Source: Ligula intestinalis (Eukaryota > Platyhelminthes > Cestoda > Diphyllobothriidea > Diphyllobothriidae). Taken from it: a stretch of DNA of 64,000 nt. This document shows positions 43,585-54,249 of this stretch, one piece after another. Below the pieces are notes generated by a model, which was given only the letters and a program-made list of their open reading frames with translations, did no database searches and was not told the DNA's origin. The translations under genes and the position numbers were made by a program. The stretch spans positions 48,635,106 to 48,699,105 of the forward strand of contig JAYGXS010000005.1 of assembly GCA_036362985.1 (NCBI GenBank), in the 5' to 3' direction. Positions within the stretch are counted from its first letter, which is position 1. Every line of letters starts with the position of its first letter.

Positions 43585-44810
43585 GCTATACAATTTCGTG
43601 ACCTCTTATTCGACTGCAAATGGTCAGTGCTTATTAATAAGATAAATTAACTGTCCAATTAAGCATCCACGTAGAAGGATGATAGGTAAATAGTGTGGGT
43701 GCATGGTCAGGGGGTACAGGAGGGGGGGTAGTTTTCACAGCAAGGCAGTTCATTTAAAAGTGAAGACTTATCAAACGTGATAAGAAGGGGGGAGAAACTA
43801 GAGGGCAGGATTTGGCCAAAAGGGAAAGGGAAGAGGCGTGAAGAGGAATGAGTGTATCGTCACCACGGCAATCCGAGTTTGATTGCACTATCCAGCTGCT
43901 TTCATAGTTCTGGTATTCCTTTCCATATTGCAGCGGCCTCCGAAAATCGTAGGAGCTGCCCGGATGTCGCTCGAAGTATGACCTTAAACGCAGTCCTTGA
44001 GTCGACCGTATGACCAGTGTCCACTAGGTGCCTCGTGAATGAACTCTTGAATACTTCATTTTCGCCCCGAACAACCACTTCAAAGTATGTTCAGCTGACC
44101 GCGTGGCCAACTGCCTTTGCGTGCACCCGATGTATTTGCATCCACAACTGCATGTAACCTCGTCCGCGCAGTTTGATGTGGCGTGCACAGGCAGAATGTC
44201 TTTAGTTGGTCTAACTGGAATAGCCGTTGTTATGCTTATGTACAGCAATTAAGACGCCATTTACGTTCTTTCAGTCGTGCACCTAAGCCCATGCTCAATC
44301 ACGTTGGACAAATTAGCACGTATGAAAGGGAGGAAGACGCTCCTGGCTTTTTTTTGGCGCTGATATTTTGGGAGGCGTTTCATTTCTGCGGTGGCGATAC
44401 TTATTAATGCATTACTCCGGATAGCCGTTTCGAAGAAACACTTTCTTGAAAAAACGGATATCTTCATCGATCCTATCCAAAGAAAAGATTTTAGTGGCTC
44501 CATTAAAAAGGCACATAACCAAGTTTCGTTTTCTCTGAATTGGACAAAATTAAGAAAGTGCATGCATTGTCCTTTCCATGTGGCTTTCCGATAGATGGAC
44601 TTTTAAGTAGAAGCATCTGCCAGCCTGTGTATAAGCACACGCATCTGTACAGCGCTATAACCCTTACCTAAGATGAATAGTTCCTACTCTATGTACCCAC
44701 TAAGTTTCAAACTTTTAGGTCCATACTTACTTAGGAAGTTAATTTATCTTATTTCTATAGGCAAGGATCATTTGCCGTTGAATAAGAGGTCACAAAATTG
44801 CATGAGGTGA
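43585..44810. mobile_element. PLE remnant between inverted flanks
   Basis: 43585-43655 and 44735-44810 are inverted copies (GTTAATTTATCTTATT and GAATAAGAGGTCAC appear in complement). Between them lies a PLE fragment on the minus strand. A further repeat at 44815-44905 matches the left outer arm of the 16-kb palindrome. The arrangement is the same as at 26-30 kb but much older. Confidence 0.6.
43860..44563 (-). pseudogene. Penelope-like element endonuclease fragment
   Basis: Minus strand, with frameshifts: LPFIRANLSNVIEHGLRCTT (linker, near 44310), then a gap, then DEVTCSCGCKYIGCTQRQLA from the GIY-YIG core (CxC/YIG, near 44130), then HLVDTGHTVDSRTAFKV (near 44000). It is the same subfamily style (CSCGxxYIG) as the fragment at 62.2 kb and unlike the 27-kb element. 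No reverse-transcriptase motifs. Inactive. Confidence 0.75.
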
Positions 44811-45775
44811 ATCGACTTCAAAGCATCTTTTCCCTGGTGCAAATTTAACGGTTGCAGAAATAGGACAATTTAAAAGATTCATGCATTTTGAGAGTGCTCA
44901 TCGGCTGTAGCAAACAAATTGATTAATATTAACCAACTCTCTCTCTCTTTCTGTCGCTATCTCTACCAGAACATACGAGTAGTTGTGCTCCTTAAGACTT
45001 GTGGAAACTCGCGAGGTGTTAATCCATTTGTGGTGATCACGTAATATCTGCGGAGCTTTGTGAGCGGGCTTGCAAGCGCGTGTATTAAGCTCTCAGGATG
45101 CCTGTGCGTTCTTGCTTGTGGATTGATTTTCTCACTAGATGTGGGTGGATGTCACCCTAGCAGTAAATACAACCGCTGGTTTAACTCTATTGAGTCACGT
45201 GTGAAAAGCATGGTAAATGTATGCGTCAGTCAAGTGGCGCACTTTATCCTTACTTTATTTTAATTATTTCTGTGATTTCTTCCCCATCTTTGCATGGGAG
45301 CTATTGAGATGCGCGACACTGCAAACATGGGTTTGTCGGAGCTTAAACTGACATGGACTGAGCACGACTTCCCCGTGCACTGTGAGCATCGACTTTTCTG
45401 CTGGTCTCGTTGATTGGCTTATCTGTTGTCGCCTGTAACAGCGATAGGGAACCGCGCGTCAATTGTGACGTAGAACTAGCTCACATTCTGTCTAGTTGCA
45501 ACAAACATCACCAACTGACAGCTTCATGACTGTAAAAATGGTGCAAAGCGCTCAACGGCTAAATGATGACCACTGCATAGGGTTTCCCTTCCAGTCGGAG
45601 ATCACATATGATCGCTAATACAGGACTAAAAAGTGTGAGGCATCTCAGGGAGTCCTTAACAATAATCAATAGTGGAATATTTTAGAGCAGCCCGTTGATT
45701 CAGATAAATACGTGCATTGATAAAAGTGCATTTTTCATTTTACGGCTCGTCACTTTTAATCTGTTTGACTTTCAG

Positions 45776-45824
45776 CAACCTTGAAAACATCAACCTTGTG
45801 GAGGCGCTTGGTGACTTCCTCTAA
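45776..45824 (+). CDS. Candidate terminal exon of gene 1 (farther)
   Basis: After CTGTTTGACTTTCAG, phase 2 reads NLENINLVEALGDFL then TAA at 45822-45824. The helix style matches the other exons and the acceptor is strong. AATAAA follows at about 46100. It could be the true end of gene 1, with the 41158 exon an alternative. Confidence 0.4.
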
Positions 45825-46800
45825 AAGGCTTACCTAGTCGACAGTTTTGAACGGGGGATCATTTGCCGACATGCCCTCGCAGAAAACTGCCCTCTGTCCC
45901 CGATTCTCCCCTCTCATCCTCCCCCAGTCCTGCATACGGAGACTACAATGAACATTCCCCCTCCTCCTTCACCAACTCCACATCACGTGTCACATTTCAC
46001 AACACTGTCGCACACTGGGTTCCTAGACGTTGTTCAAAAACACATAAAAATTTGTTACATGTCTGCTAACGCCCAAATGCACACGATAATAGTTGTGGAA
46101 TAAAATGTTTTTTGCACATCATCCGATCTCCTCTTTGCTTTGAGTGGTGCAGATAAGAGGCCAAACTTGGGGATGATAGTTCCAACATTGCGAATGACGA
46201 AATCCATCGGTGTCCGCACAAAGTGCGCTCAGAAATGATGACTTATGCATGGATTTGTGTGATAAAGTGAACACACAAAGACTATAACGACTAGAATGGC
46301 CACTTCTGACTTACTTATCATCACAGCCAGTCATATTCAATACCAGCGGTGACGAACTCTGCGATTCGAACTCGGAGTATTTGGTCATAGAGTGCAAAAC
46401 CCTACCATGGCACCATAAGTGCTTTGTTTTTGTCTTTTGCGATCAGGAATAAAAGGAATGCTAGGGCGCTCATCGCTCTGGTTCTGAAACATGATCGTGG
46501 CAACACTGCTTTACGTAATGCACCTCATCTACTTCTCATTCTATCATTTTTTCCCAAAGAGATGGTGGATATAGGGGCTTTATGAGTATGAAATTAGGAT
46601 AGGCAGTGGAATATACTTTAATAACGGTCACTTGCCCTTTTACTGTGCTGTATCTAGAAATGTTGTTGATTCATGTGCATCGCTTAAAAACCACGTAACA
46701 TTCCTGACGAAATTTGACAGGGTAATTTAGCATATATTTAGTCACATTATTTTGATTCATTGAGTTAATATGCGAGAAAATTCGAGGTCCAGATAAAATA

Positions 46801-46914
46801 TTCCTTACATCATCCCCGGATGAAAGCGAGCGAGCTTGCCAAACGTCAGCCTGAATATACTTTGGTCTCAGAAATCGTCTCCTCTTCTTCCTCATCCGGG
46901 GATGATGTAAGGAA
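46801..46914. repeat. Perfect 23-bp hairpin arms around a hammerhead-like sequence
   Basis: 46801-46823 (TTCCTTACATCATCCCCGGA + TGA) and 46892-46914 are exact reverse complements with a 68-nt spacer. The spacer begins with AAGCGAGCGAGCTT, then CCAAACGTCAGCC, and ends in a pyrimidine run, which is the hammerhead-to-end layout of the 29.9-kb PLE arm. The hairpin arm has overwritten part of the CUGANGA box (CGGATGA). Confidence 0.7.
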
Positions 46915-46959
46915 GATTCATTGAGTGGATTTAATCCGGGGAAAGCCTTTTAGTAAGGG

Positions 46960-48490
46960 AAATCACCATTTTAGTTAGTTTTATTAAGAGAAATGGGCCT
47001 TATTTTTGGCTAAATCGGGAATTGTCTCATATCGAAGGGATTTTCAATGCTATTACGTATGATAGAACCCAAAATTTAACCTAATGTGGATTATACTATG
47101 GAAGAACTACAAAACAAGTAAAAAAGGTATGAAAGATATCCATTTTAGAACTGGAAAATTTTTTCCGAAATTGTTCAGATGAAAGTGAAGCCAGGTTGAA
47201 GAAATTGCATTTATTTTCAAAAACAGGGAACGATTTGTGTTTTTAAATTATGTTTAGCTAATCTGTGAAGTTGCCTCGCACAAAAAAGCTGTAACAAAAA
47301 TATTTTGACCGCATTTTTTACGGCATTGCCCAAATGCCACATAACCAAAGTTTTCATATATTTTAACATGAAGGTAATGTTAAGCAGCCCTAATTGAATG
47401 TAATTCATAATTCTAATTTATACGTTCCGCTTATGCGTTTTCTAGAGACGGAAAATATCGAAGAATAATAATTTCAAAAAATGGCCACATATGGCCACTC
47501 GTTTTTGCATTGGGAAGGTTATGACAGATACTGGGAGCAATGCACTATGCCAGAAAATAATCCAGTATAGAATGAACGTAAGTTCTTTCAGCTGAAGTCA
47601 CAATAAGTGGTTTATCTACAGGTATATTAGAAAACTGTCAAAAGTTTCCGATTTTCTAGTGAAATTCCCCTGAAGAAAGTTAATATGCACATAAATTCGT
47701 CTGCTGAATATCCGATTAAAACACTTTTTAAGAAATAACCTATTATCGAAGGTTATTTTACTAATCGTAGTAATAAGAATATCCGAGTTATAGCGCGAAC
47801 GTTCTGTATGTTCGATAAATGTGATTTGGCGTTTTGAGGCATTTCTTTATATGATCTATCTTCATAATAACTAATAACCAAAATCAATTTTTTTTGAGTA
47901 TATGCTATTTATGTTTACCTCATGTTAAGGTTTTTAATGTAAACGTCTACCAGAATATCAGTTTTTTGACAAACAAATGAAGACACCGAAAACGCAGGAA
48001 ATGATTCCAAAATTTCAACGACGATAGTCAGTAAATAGCTATCAATTAATGATAATCTGCACAAAAAATTTTGACTTGACTAAAGTTCTTTTTTGTATAA
48101 AGAAAGTGGTAACCTAAGTGTTTCAGATTAAAAAATTTATTAATTGTTCAAATTTATAGCTATCTTGATCCCTCCGGACCTTGGAGAGTATCAGGAAATT
48201 TTTATTTTTCTTAAAAAAGCTCATTACTTCTTCTTTTTCTTTTAATTTTTAGCTATGCCTAATCCTTTTCATTATGATTTCGAAATTTTCGTTAATGTAT
48301 TCACACTAGTATGCAAAAAATGATCAAACTTTTACAAAGTTATGGAAGTTGCACAGTTTTCAGCGTTTAATATGTCTGGATTTTTACTAATTTGTATTAT
48401 TTTATAACGTATTGCAAAAACAATTATCAGAATTCAGGTTTCTTGACCTTCCTGAAAAAATATAAATTGTGCTAAGAAATAAGTCTACTT
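46960..48490. other. AT-rich sequence without recognised feature
   Basis: Long A/T runs and stops in all frames. No exon-like segment with matched splice sites and no element ends seen. Confidence 0.4.
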
Positions 48491-48503
48491 TAAACTACCT
48501 GAG

Positions 48504-48560
48504 GTCCAACTCACCGCTCTGAATTTGGTTTAGTATAGTCCGCGGCGCGAAGTAAATGAG
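48504..48560 (-). repeat. MITE-like fragment (reverse orientation)
   Basis: GGTCCAACTCACCGCTCTGA and TAGTATAGTCCGCGGCGCGA match the complement of the centre of the MITE at 2495-3037. Ends missing. Confidence 0.5.
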
Positions 48561-48624
48561 GTAAAGTAATTTTTTTAATCTTCAGACAGACTTACCTAGG
48601 AGACGTTTAGGCTACTAAATTTTT

Positions 48625-48785
48625 AACCTAACGACTGCGATCTTCCAGGCCAGGTTCCTTAGGAGATGAGAGAAGTAGCAAGAATATATACTCTACAGAA
48701 TGAATCGAAGAAGTGACAGTAGGAAAATGACGACCGGATGCTCGCACAACCGCAAGCCAGCGGACGGATGGCTACGCAAGCTATC
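48625..48785 (+). repeat. Unidentified dispersed repeat, copy 3 of 3
   Basis: AACGACTGCGATCTTCCAGG and CACAACCGCAAGCCAGCGGA match the copy at 42775. It is shorter and inserted in AT-rich DNA. Confidence 0.5.
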
Positions 48786-49179
48786 AATGGACGATCCTGT
48801 CTTTCCGTCTTTAACATAATTTGTTTATAAGGAATGAAATTTTGATTACTTAGCTAAATTAATTTGGAGTATTCTTGGTCATATGGTTTCACGAAATCGG
48901 AGTGTTTTGGTATAAGATACTCCCATTCAAAGACGTTAATATGTGGTTCCTTAGTTGTGTAACTCTGTCGCCCGGAGCTTTAACAGGCTTAAGACTTACG
49001 ACACGTACGGATGTGTGGAATGACCGTTGTTACAGTTCGACCGCGCCTGCGTATGTTAAGTCGGTAGAAACTCTCACGCTGTAATTCAAATTTGCTGTAA
49101 GGATGCCTCTTTCGAATGAAATGTGATTAGTTATGGCCGATGTCCTCTTGGTGTGAAACAGTATTCTAAGCAATATGAC

Positions 49180-50015
49180 AAATGAATGGAGGCACTTGTG
49201 CAGTTTGTGGACTCCCGAAATCACTTCTGTACTCCATTCAACAGGTTTGCAGCGTATGTAATGTGCGACCCCCTCCCAGTCCTGAAACCATTGATATTCT
49301 GTCCAACGAGCTATCCTCTTTACCGTATCTTGGTGTTCCTCTAGCATCTCATCGCTCATTTACTCTTCATTTTGAAGACCTTTTTATTAAAATCCGTAAA
49401 ATCTTATATTATAGCCGCCGCTTGCGTTCATATCACACACCGCAAGCCTTAATCTGGCGATTTATAGATGCCTGCGTTCTCTCTCTCATTCGTTACTGCT
49501 CTATACTTATTTTTCCAGCAAAACCCAAGAAAGGCTTGATTATTATTAAACGTATTATCCGAGTGCTTCCTTCAGCTGTAGGTGTTTCTCATGTTTTGTA
49601 GCTGGCATTTTAATACAAAGACATTGTTAACCGGTCAAGCAATTTCCTGATCGCATCCTTGGTGAGGTCGCCCACCCTCTCCACTCTGAATTAATGGCTG
49701 CGAAATCTTCCCGTACTATGCACCGAAGCTTCCGTCCTATGTATTGCCACACATCGGCATATCAGCCCTCTATACTTACATTCCTAGAACGCTACCTCAC
49801 ATGTGAAGAAGCGGGCTTTCAGAAAATGAAAGCCAACCTGTCACCATAACAGATGCGGATATCGTGTTAACATCCCAAGTTTTTAGTATTCTATGACCAT
49901 TTAACATGACCCCTTACCTTACCTTATCCTTTGCTCTCCGTGAATGGAGCCATTCTGTGCTGAAAAGTTTGGATATGACCTTAAAAATAAAGCATTCTCT
50001 CTCTCTTAACAGTGC
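49180..50015 (+). pseudogene. Non-LTR retrotransposon 3' fragment (RT thumb and tail)
   Basis: A 139-residue frame (49182-49601) contains LPYLGVPLASHRSFTLHFED, RRLRSYHTPQALIWRFIDAC and VLSLIRYCSIL, the region after the catalytic motifs in jockey/CR1-type reverse transcriptases. After a frameshift it continues to about 49800 (SRTMHRSFRPMYCHTSAYQP), followed by a 3' end with AATAAAGCATTCTCTCTCTC. The family differs from the RTE copies in this window. 5'-truncated and inactive. Confidence 0.65.
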
Positions 50016-50858
50016 TCGCTTATGTTATGAACGCGTTGTCCTCCATCAAGTTCCTCAATGAGGACAATTTGCTGAGTATCGGACGGAAATTTTCCACGTA
50101 ACGGCGAACCCGGAGGGGCTTTCTGAACCCCATACAACACAAAAGTGGTGATGTACGAGAATCCTCCCTCCCACAGCCCCGCTTAAACGACCTGAAACGA
50201 GAAGTGAAGTGGAGATAGGGATGCTCGGAGAATAAGTCAATCGCTCACCCTAGCTGAGGCCAGTACAACCTTAACTATGGCAAACACAGGACGCAGAATA
50301 GCATCGAAACCCACCACGACAATTGGCCTCTTTATATTTCACGTCCATCCCCTGTTAGTGCACGTGTGTACGGAAGGGCAGGTAGTATTATTGACAGGCA
50401 AACACGTTGTTGGGTCTTTTTCGGAGCCTAAAGGGTTGGGCATGAATCGGCTGCAAACTAAACAAGTGAATTTTCCTGTGTAGATCCAGCATCCTCCACT
50501 TCAGAAGCAACCCCGCTATTGGAAACAAAGAAAATTGTGTTAGGACCCTCTTCTAACGCGATCAGACACACCGTACACACCGACGACAGTGTGAAGAAGG
50601 AGGGGGTTAATGACTTACATGCCCTCTATGAAGCCAACGGTTATCCAAAGTCTTTCATACGCAATTGTCTTAATTAGCCCACCTTGAGCGGTCAAAAGGA
50701 GAAGGCGACACGTTTTGGCTCACAATCTCTTATGTGAAGGACGTATCCGCAGCGACTGCAAGCATCCTGAAGCCATTCGAGATCGGCGTGGCTGACAAGC
50801 CGGAATCAGCCATCAGACACCAGATTATGAAGCCCAAAGACCAGCTACCGTCGATAGA

Positions 50859-50984
50859 AGGATTCCCGAGGGAATACGAAACGTCAGGAAAGTATATTCC
50901 TTGTTCCAGTGATCGCACCTTCTTCTTCTGAACTGCTGCCTGGAACTTGCATATTCTCCTCCATTGGCAGTCAACGGAATAGTC
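50859..50984 (+). repeat. Hammerhead-repeat fragment nested in a PLE
   Basis: Interrupts the PLE between TACCGTCGATAGA and ATAGTCAACCGTGGTC. It starts inside stem II (ATTCCC-GA-GGGAAT), followed by GAAACGTCAGGAAAGTATAT and TTCCTTGTTCCAGTGATCGC, as in the solo copy at 18.77 kb. The CUGANGA box is missing, so the insert is 5'-truncated. Confidence 0.6.
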
Positions 50985-51678
50985 AACCGTGGTCTACAGC
51001 ATACCATCTCAAGACGGCGATGCAAGGTATGTCGGTAAAACGGGCTGACGCCGTGGCACCAGGCTGCATGAGCATCAATCCTCAATCAACCATAAGGATA
51101 AGCTGTCTACGGTCTATTAATACGTGCAACAGAAGAATCACACCTTTGCCTTCGACAATGCAAGGGTAATAGACCGAACCAATGACCAGATGGCTAGACT
51201 TCTGCTGGAAAGTTGATCTTTGACTGACACACTTAATAGAGCCATCGACCTTCATCCTGTCTACCAAGCCCTACGCAAACGGCTCGAGTCAGTTCGAACA
51301 AGGCCAACAGGATGGCGAAGCAGACAGAAGCGTGGAGTAAAACTGAGATCAGAGGAAGATAGGAGAGGGGTCGGCCAGGGACCACGTTACCAGATTGGAA
51401 TGCTACCTCACCACTATCGCGCAAACGAGGTTGACATGAACTCATGCGGGCAGCAACAAGTGATTAGTCCTTCGTTGGGCGAGGGGCAGGTCAGTAAGCG
51501 CACTGACCTCCAAGCATTACAACAAAGGGGACAAAGGTCACACGGGCCCCCCAGAGGTCAATCTCACGGACAGTCAGCAGCGAGCAAGCAGGTCAAAGTT
51601 CGTACACCGAGCACGGATATAATAACAGACATGCAGCGAGCCTGATTCACACCCGGCAAACAGGACGAACCACCGCGT

Positions 51679-51722
51679 TATTCTGACGATGGAAACAAGC
51701 GAGTTTCCGAGACGTCAGTCCC
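51679..51722 (+). ncRNA. Hammerhead-like motif at PLE 3' end
   Basis: CTGACGA (51683-51689), a perfect six-pair stem II GGAAAC/GTTTCC, then GAG (consensus GAA), AC-GTC, AGTCC. Compared with the 29.9-kb copy, stem II differs at several positions while keeping the pairing. One core change (GAG) probably inactivates it. Confidence 0.6.
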
Positions 51723-53499
51723 AATGTGACTCGGTCCATGTCAATGAACATTCTTTTTCGTCTTCTTTGGAGGATGATGAAAACGATAAGATTAAGAACT
51801 GGATGCTCTTCGAAAGGCCTGGTTCTTTAACATGGGATGGCTACTCACGACCAAAAGTTTCGTATGTGCACTTATGCTGCAAATGGGTGGCCGGGGCTGA
51901 AAATTGCCAGTGACCTTGCTCACAACTTCTCGTGAATGAACCCTTACGCAGACTGGGAGCATACCCACGGGACTAAGCGATAAATAACAGAGCTCGAATC
52001 AGGTGATCGGGGTAATTTCTCTTGGGGAACACTACTTCCTATCTTGCATTTTTTAACTAGAACACAGTCCCAGTTTTGGGTCATGAAATGTACAACTTCA
52101 AAAAGTCTTATCTTTTCTATGTCAACGAGTTTATTTGTCCAGCGGGATGTAACTGGTCAGGCGGCCACCACACCACACCGCTAGCATGTAGATCAGTGTA
52201 AATTTAGCATTCAGCTGAGCAGTCACATGTGCGCCGCCTTCTGTTCTATGAACTTCCACAACGCTTCTATAGTTCTTATGTGCTAAATCGAAGCCTGGTA
52301 TACGGAGGTGGAAGAGATAGCAATGGTTTTGAATCTAGTTTTCACTTCTCTCAGAAACAGCTGATTTTGTAAGTAGGGTAGGTAGACAAAAGCATTCGTT
52401 ATTAAAAAGCAGGACTGAATGTAATACGAAGACCTGTTCTTTTATTTTTAAGTCAATATTAGTTTTAACTATCCTGATATGTCCCCTGAGGATTGGCTTG
52501 AACGGGGTTGAAGTTGAAAGGGTATACCACTGATTATCATAACTGAATTCATGTTTTAGCTTTTCCTGAGTATAGTAAAAACTCTATTACTAGGTAGCCT
52601 TTTGTCGACGTTCTCCCAGTTCAAACTATCATTTTGAGAGAACTGTAATGGTCTAGGATGTGGGATCTACTATAATCACTACACAATGAGTATTCCATCT
52701 GATAGGAGAAAGCAGTCAAGTGTTAAGCCTAATTTATTTGTACACAAGGCAAGTTGCCGTGAAGAGACTGTTTGCTTGCGAGAGATAAAAGCGTCGGTCT
52801 GGGAGCTTGTCTTAAGCTGTGTGTTGTAATACAACCGTTCTGTGAACAAGCTAGCTGGCTGGCTAGTAGTTCTTGCTAGATCCTGAGCCCCGCCGGGTGA
52901 GCCTTAATCCCGGCGGTTAGGAGGAGGAACAGCATGGTCGGGAGGGGCTTCTCTGTCATCAAAAGCATAGATGGAGAAGAGGAGAGATAGATCCACCGTA
53001 GGGAGGTTTAGTGCAGCAGACCTTGGCCGCCGTGAAGGCGGGCGGGAACGCGACGGAGACGCGTCTGCTGTGGTTCCCTGTGAACAAGATAGCAGTGGTG
53101 TGTTGTGAATGCGTTTGCCATTGTTCGTGTCAGAATGTGGGAGTGCGTGTGGGGTGTCCGATTGGTAGGTCAAAGGGCAAGGCAGGGGCACATTAATACA
53201 AGGAACTATACGTGAAAAGGCGGGCTGGCCGATGCACACTAGACGCGCGCTGCCTGCACATGTGACCTTGACTGTGCTGAGGTCATGTCTGGGGCGGCCG
53301 TGCTTTGTTAGGGCGTCTGTTAGTAAACAAGCCTGTGGGGGCCGTTCGGACGGAAGGGGAAAAAGGAGACACTAGAGCAGCCACTAGATCAGACCTGGCG
53401 GGCGTCGTGAGGACATTGAGACAGCTGCCACAGAACTCAGCACCACAATGAATAGAAAGGCGATTAACATAACTCAAGTGATCAGCTAGCATAGGAACT

Positions 53500-53900
53500 A
53501 CCAAACGCGATTGTGTGAGAGCGCTCTTTCCGAGGGTAAAAGCACGTTGCGGTGAATCAGAGGAACGAGTGCGAGAACTGCGGCATCTGCGCAACCAACT
53601 GGCAAGGAATGAATACCTAAACATCCTTGCCAGCCGCTTCTTCCGTCAGAGCCCACGGGGAACAAACGGAGGGAAGCCATCAACACGCTTGCGCGCTCTA
53701 CCGCACATAAAGAATGTATCAGAAGCAACAAAACGTATCGCTGCAGAGCTCGGCATGGGCATTGTTCGACAGGTGCCATGCATTCGCGGATCATTCAATA
53801 AAATACTGACTGGATATAGGTGAACAATCCGGCGTGGTTTATCAAATGTCATGTCGCCACTTTTCTTGTGGTTATACAAGGTAGACCAGGCAATAACTTA
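53500..53900 (+). pseudogene. Penelope-like element remnant
   Basis: The + strand frame from 53515 reads LRHLRNQLARNEYLNILASR, then ALPHIKNVSEATKRIAAELG and MGIVRQVPC. The second block matches IPYVKNVSEATARILEPFGI of the 27-kb PLE. After a stop, EQSGVVYQMSCRHFSCGYTR (53822-53881) is the start of the GIY-YIG domain with its CxxxxxC pair. It is cut off near 53900. Confidence 0.7.
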
Positions 53901-54249
53901 GTTCGCGCAACCGGCCAGGGCGACCTACGGATCAAGCCACAAGTCAGTATTAAGACGGAATAACAGCTGCTAGATGCCTGGGTGTCTGACTCAACTACAT
54001 CGGCAGACATGTTGAAATTGCCCTTTGCTATAACGTCCTTCTTTCGCGCGGCCCAGTTCCTGCTGAAGGACGCACGCAGGGAAGAAAAGATGGGACGACG
54101 TGGGTGTACACTCAACCTATCACGACGGCTACACTCTCCTCCTCCCAACCCTACCTCGACCTCCACCAATTGTTATGTAGTTGGAATCCAAAACAAATTA
54201 CTTTCTGCTCTACTCATACTGTCTATAAGGATCTTTTACTAGACGGAAA

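Larger units (their letters stand above)
50483..51765 (+). pseudogene. Penelope-like element remnant with nested insertion
   Basis: Aligned to the 27-kb element from its ILHFQSNHPLGHKR region onward: HALYEANGYPKSFIRNCL-like sequence near 50605, then VKDVSAATASILKPFEIGVA (50734), a 125-bp insertion at about 50859-50984, then the GIY-YIG core out of frame (WSTAYHLK / ARYVG region near 51000) and the tail RAIDLHPVYQALRKRLES (51240). It ends in a hammerhead-like motif and the pyrimidine-rich terminus. Many stops and frameshifts. Confidence 0.8.

Noticed and set aside
46330..46430. Minus-strand tRNA or SINE with B box AGTTCGAATC
   Set aside because: A box and acceptor pairing were not convincing, and no tail is shared with the SINE copies.
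52339..52368. 30-nt phase-2 exon with GTAAGT donor
   Set aside because: It lies between the likely end of gene 1 and the start of gene 2, with no partner exons.
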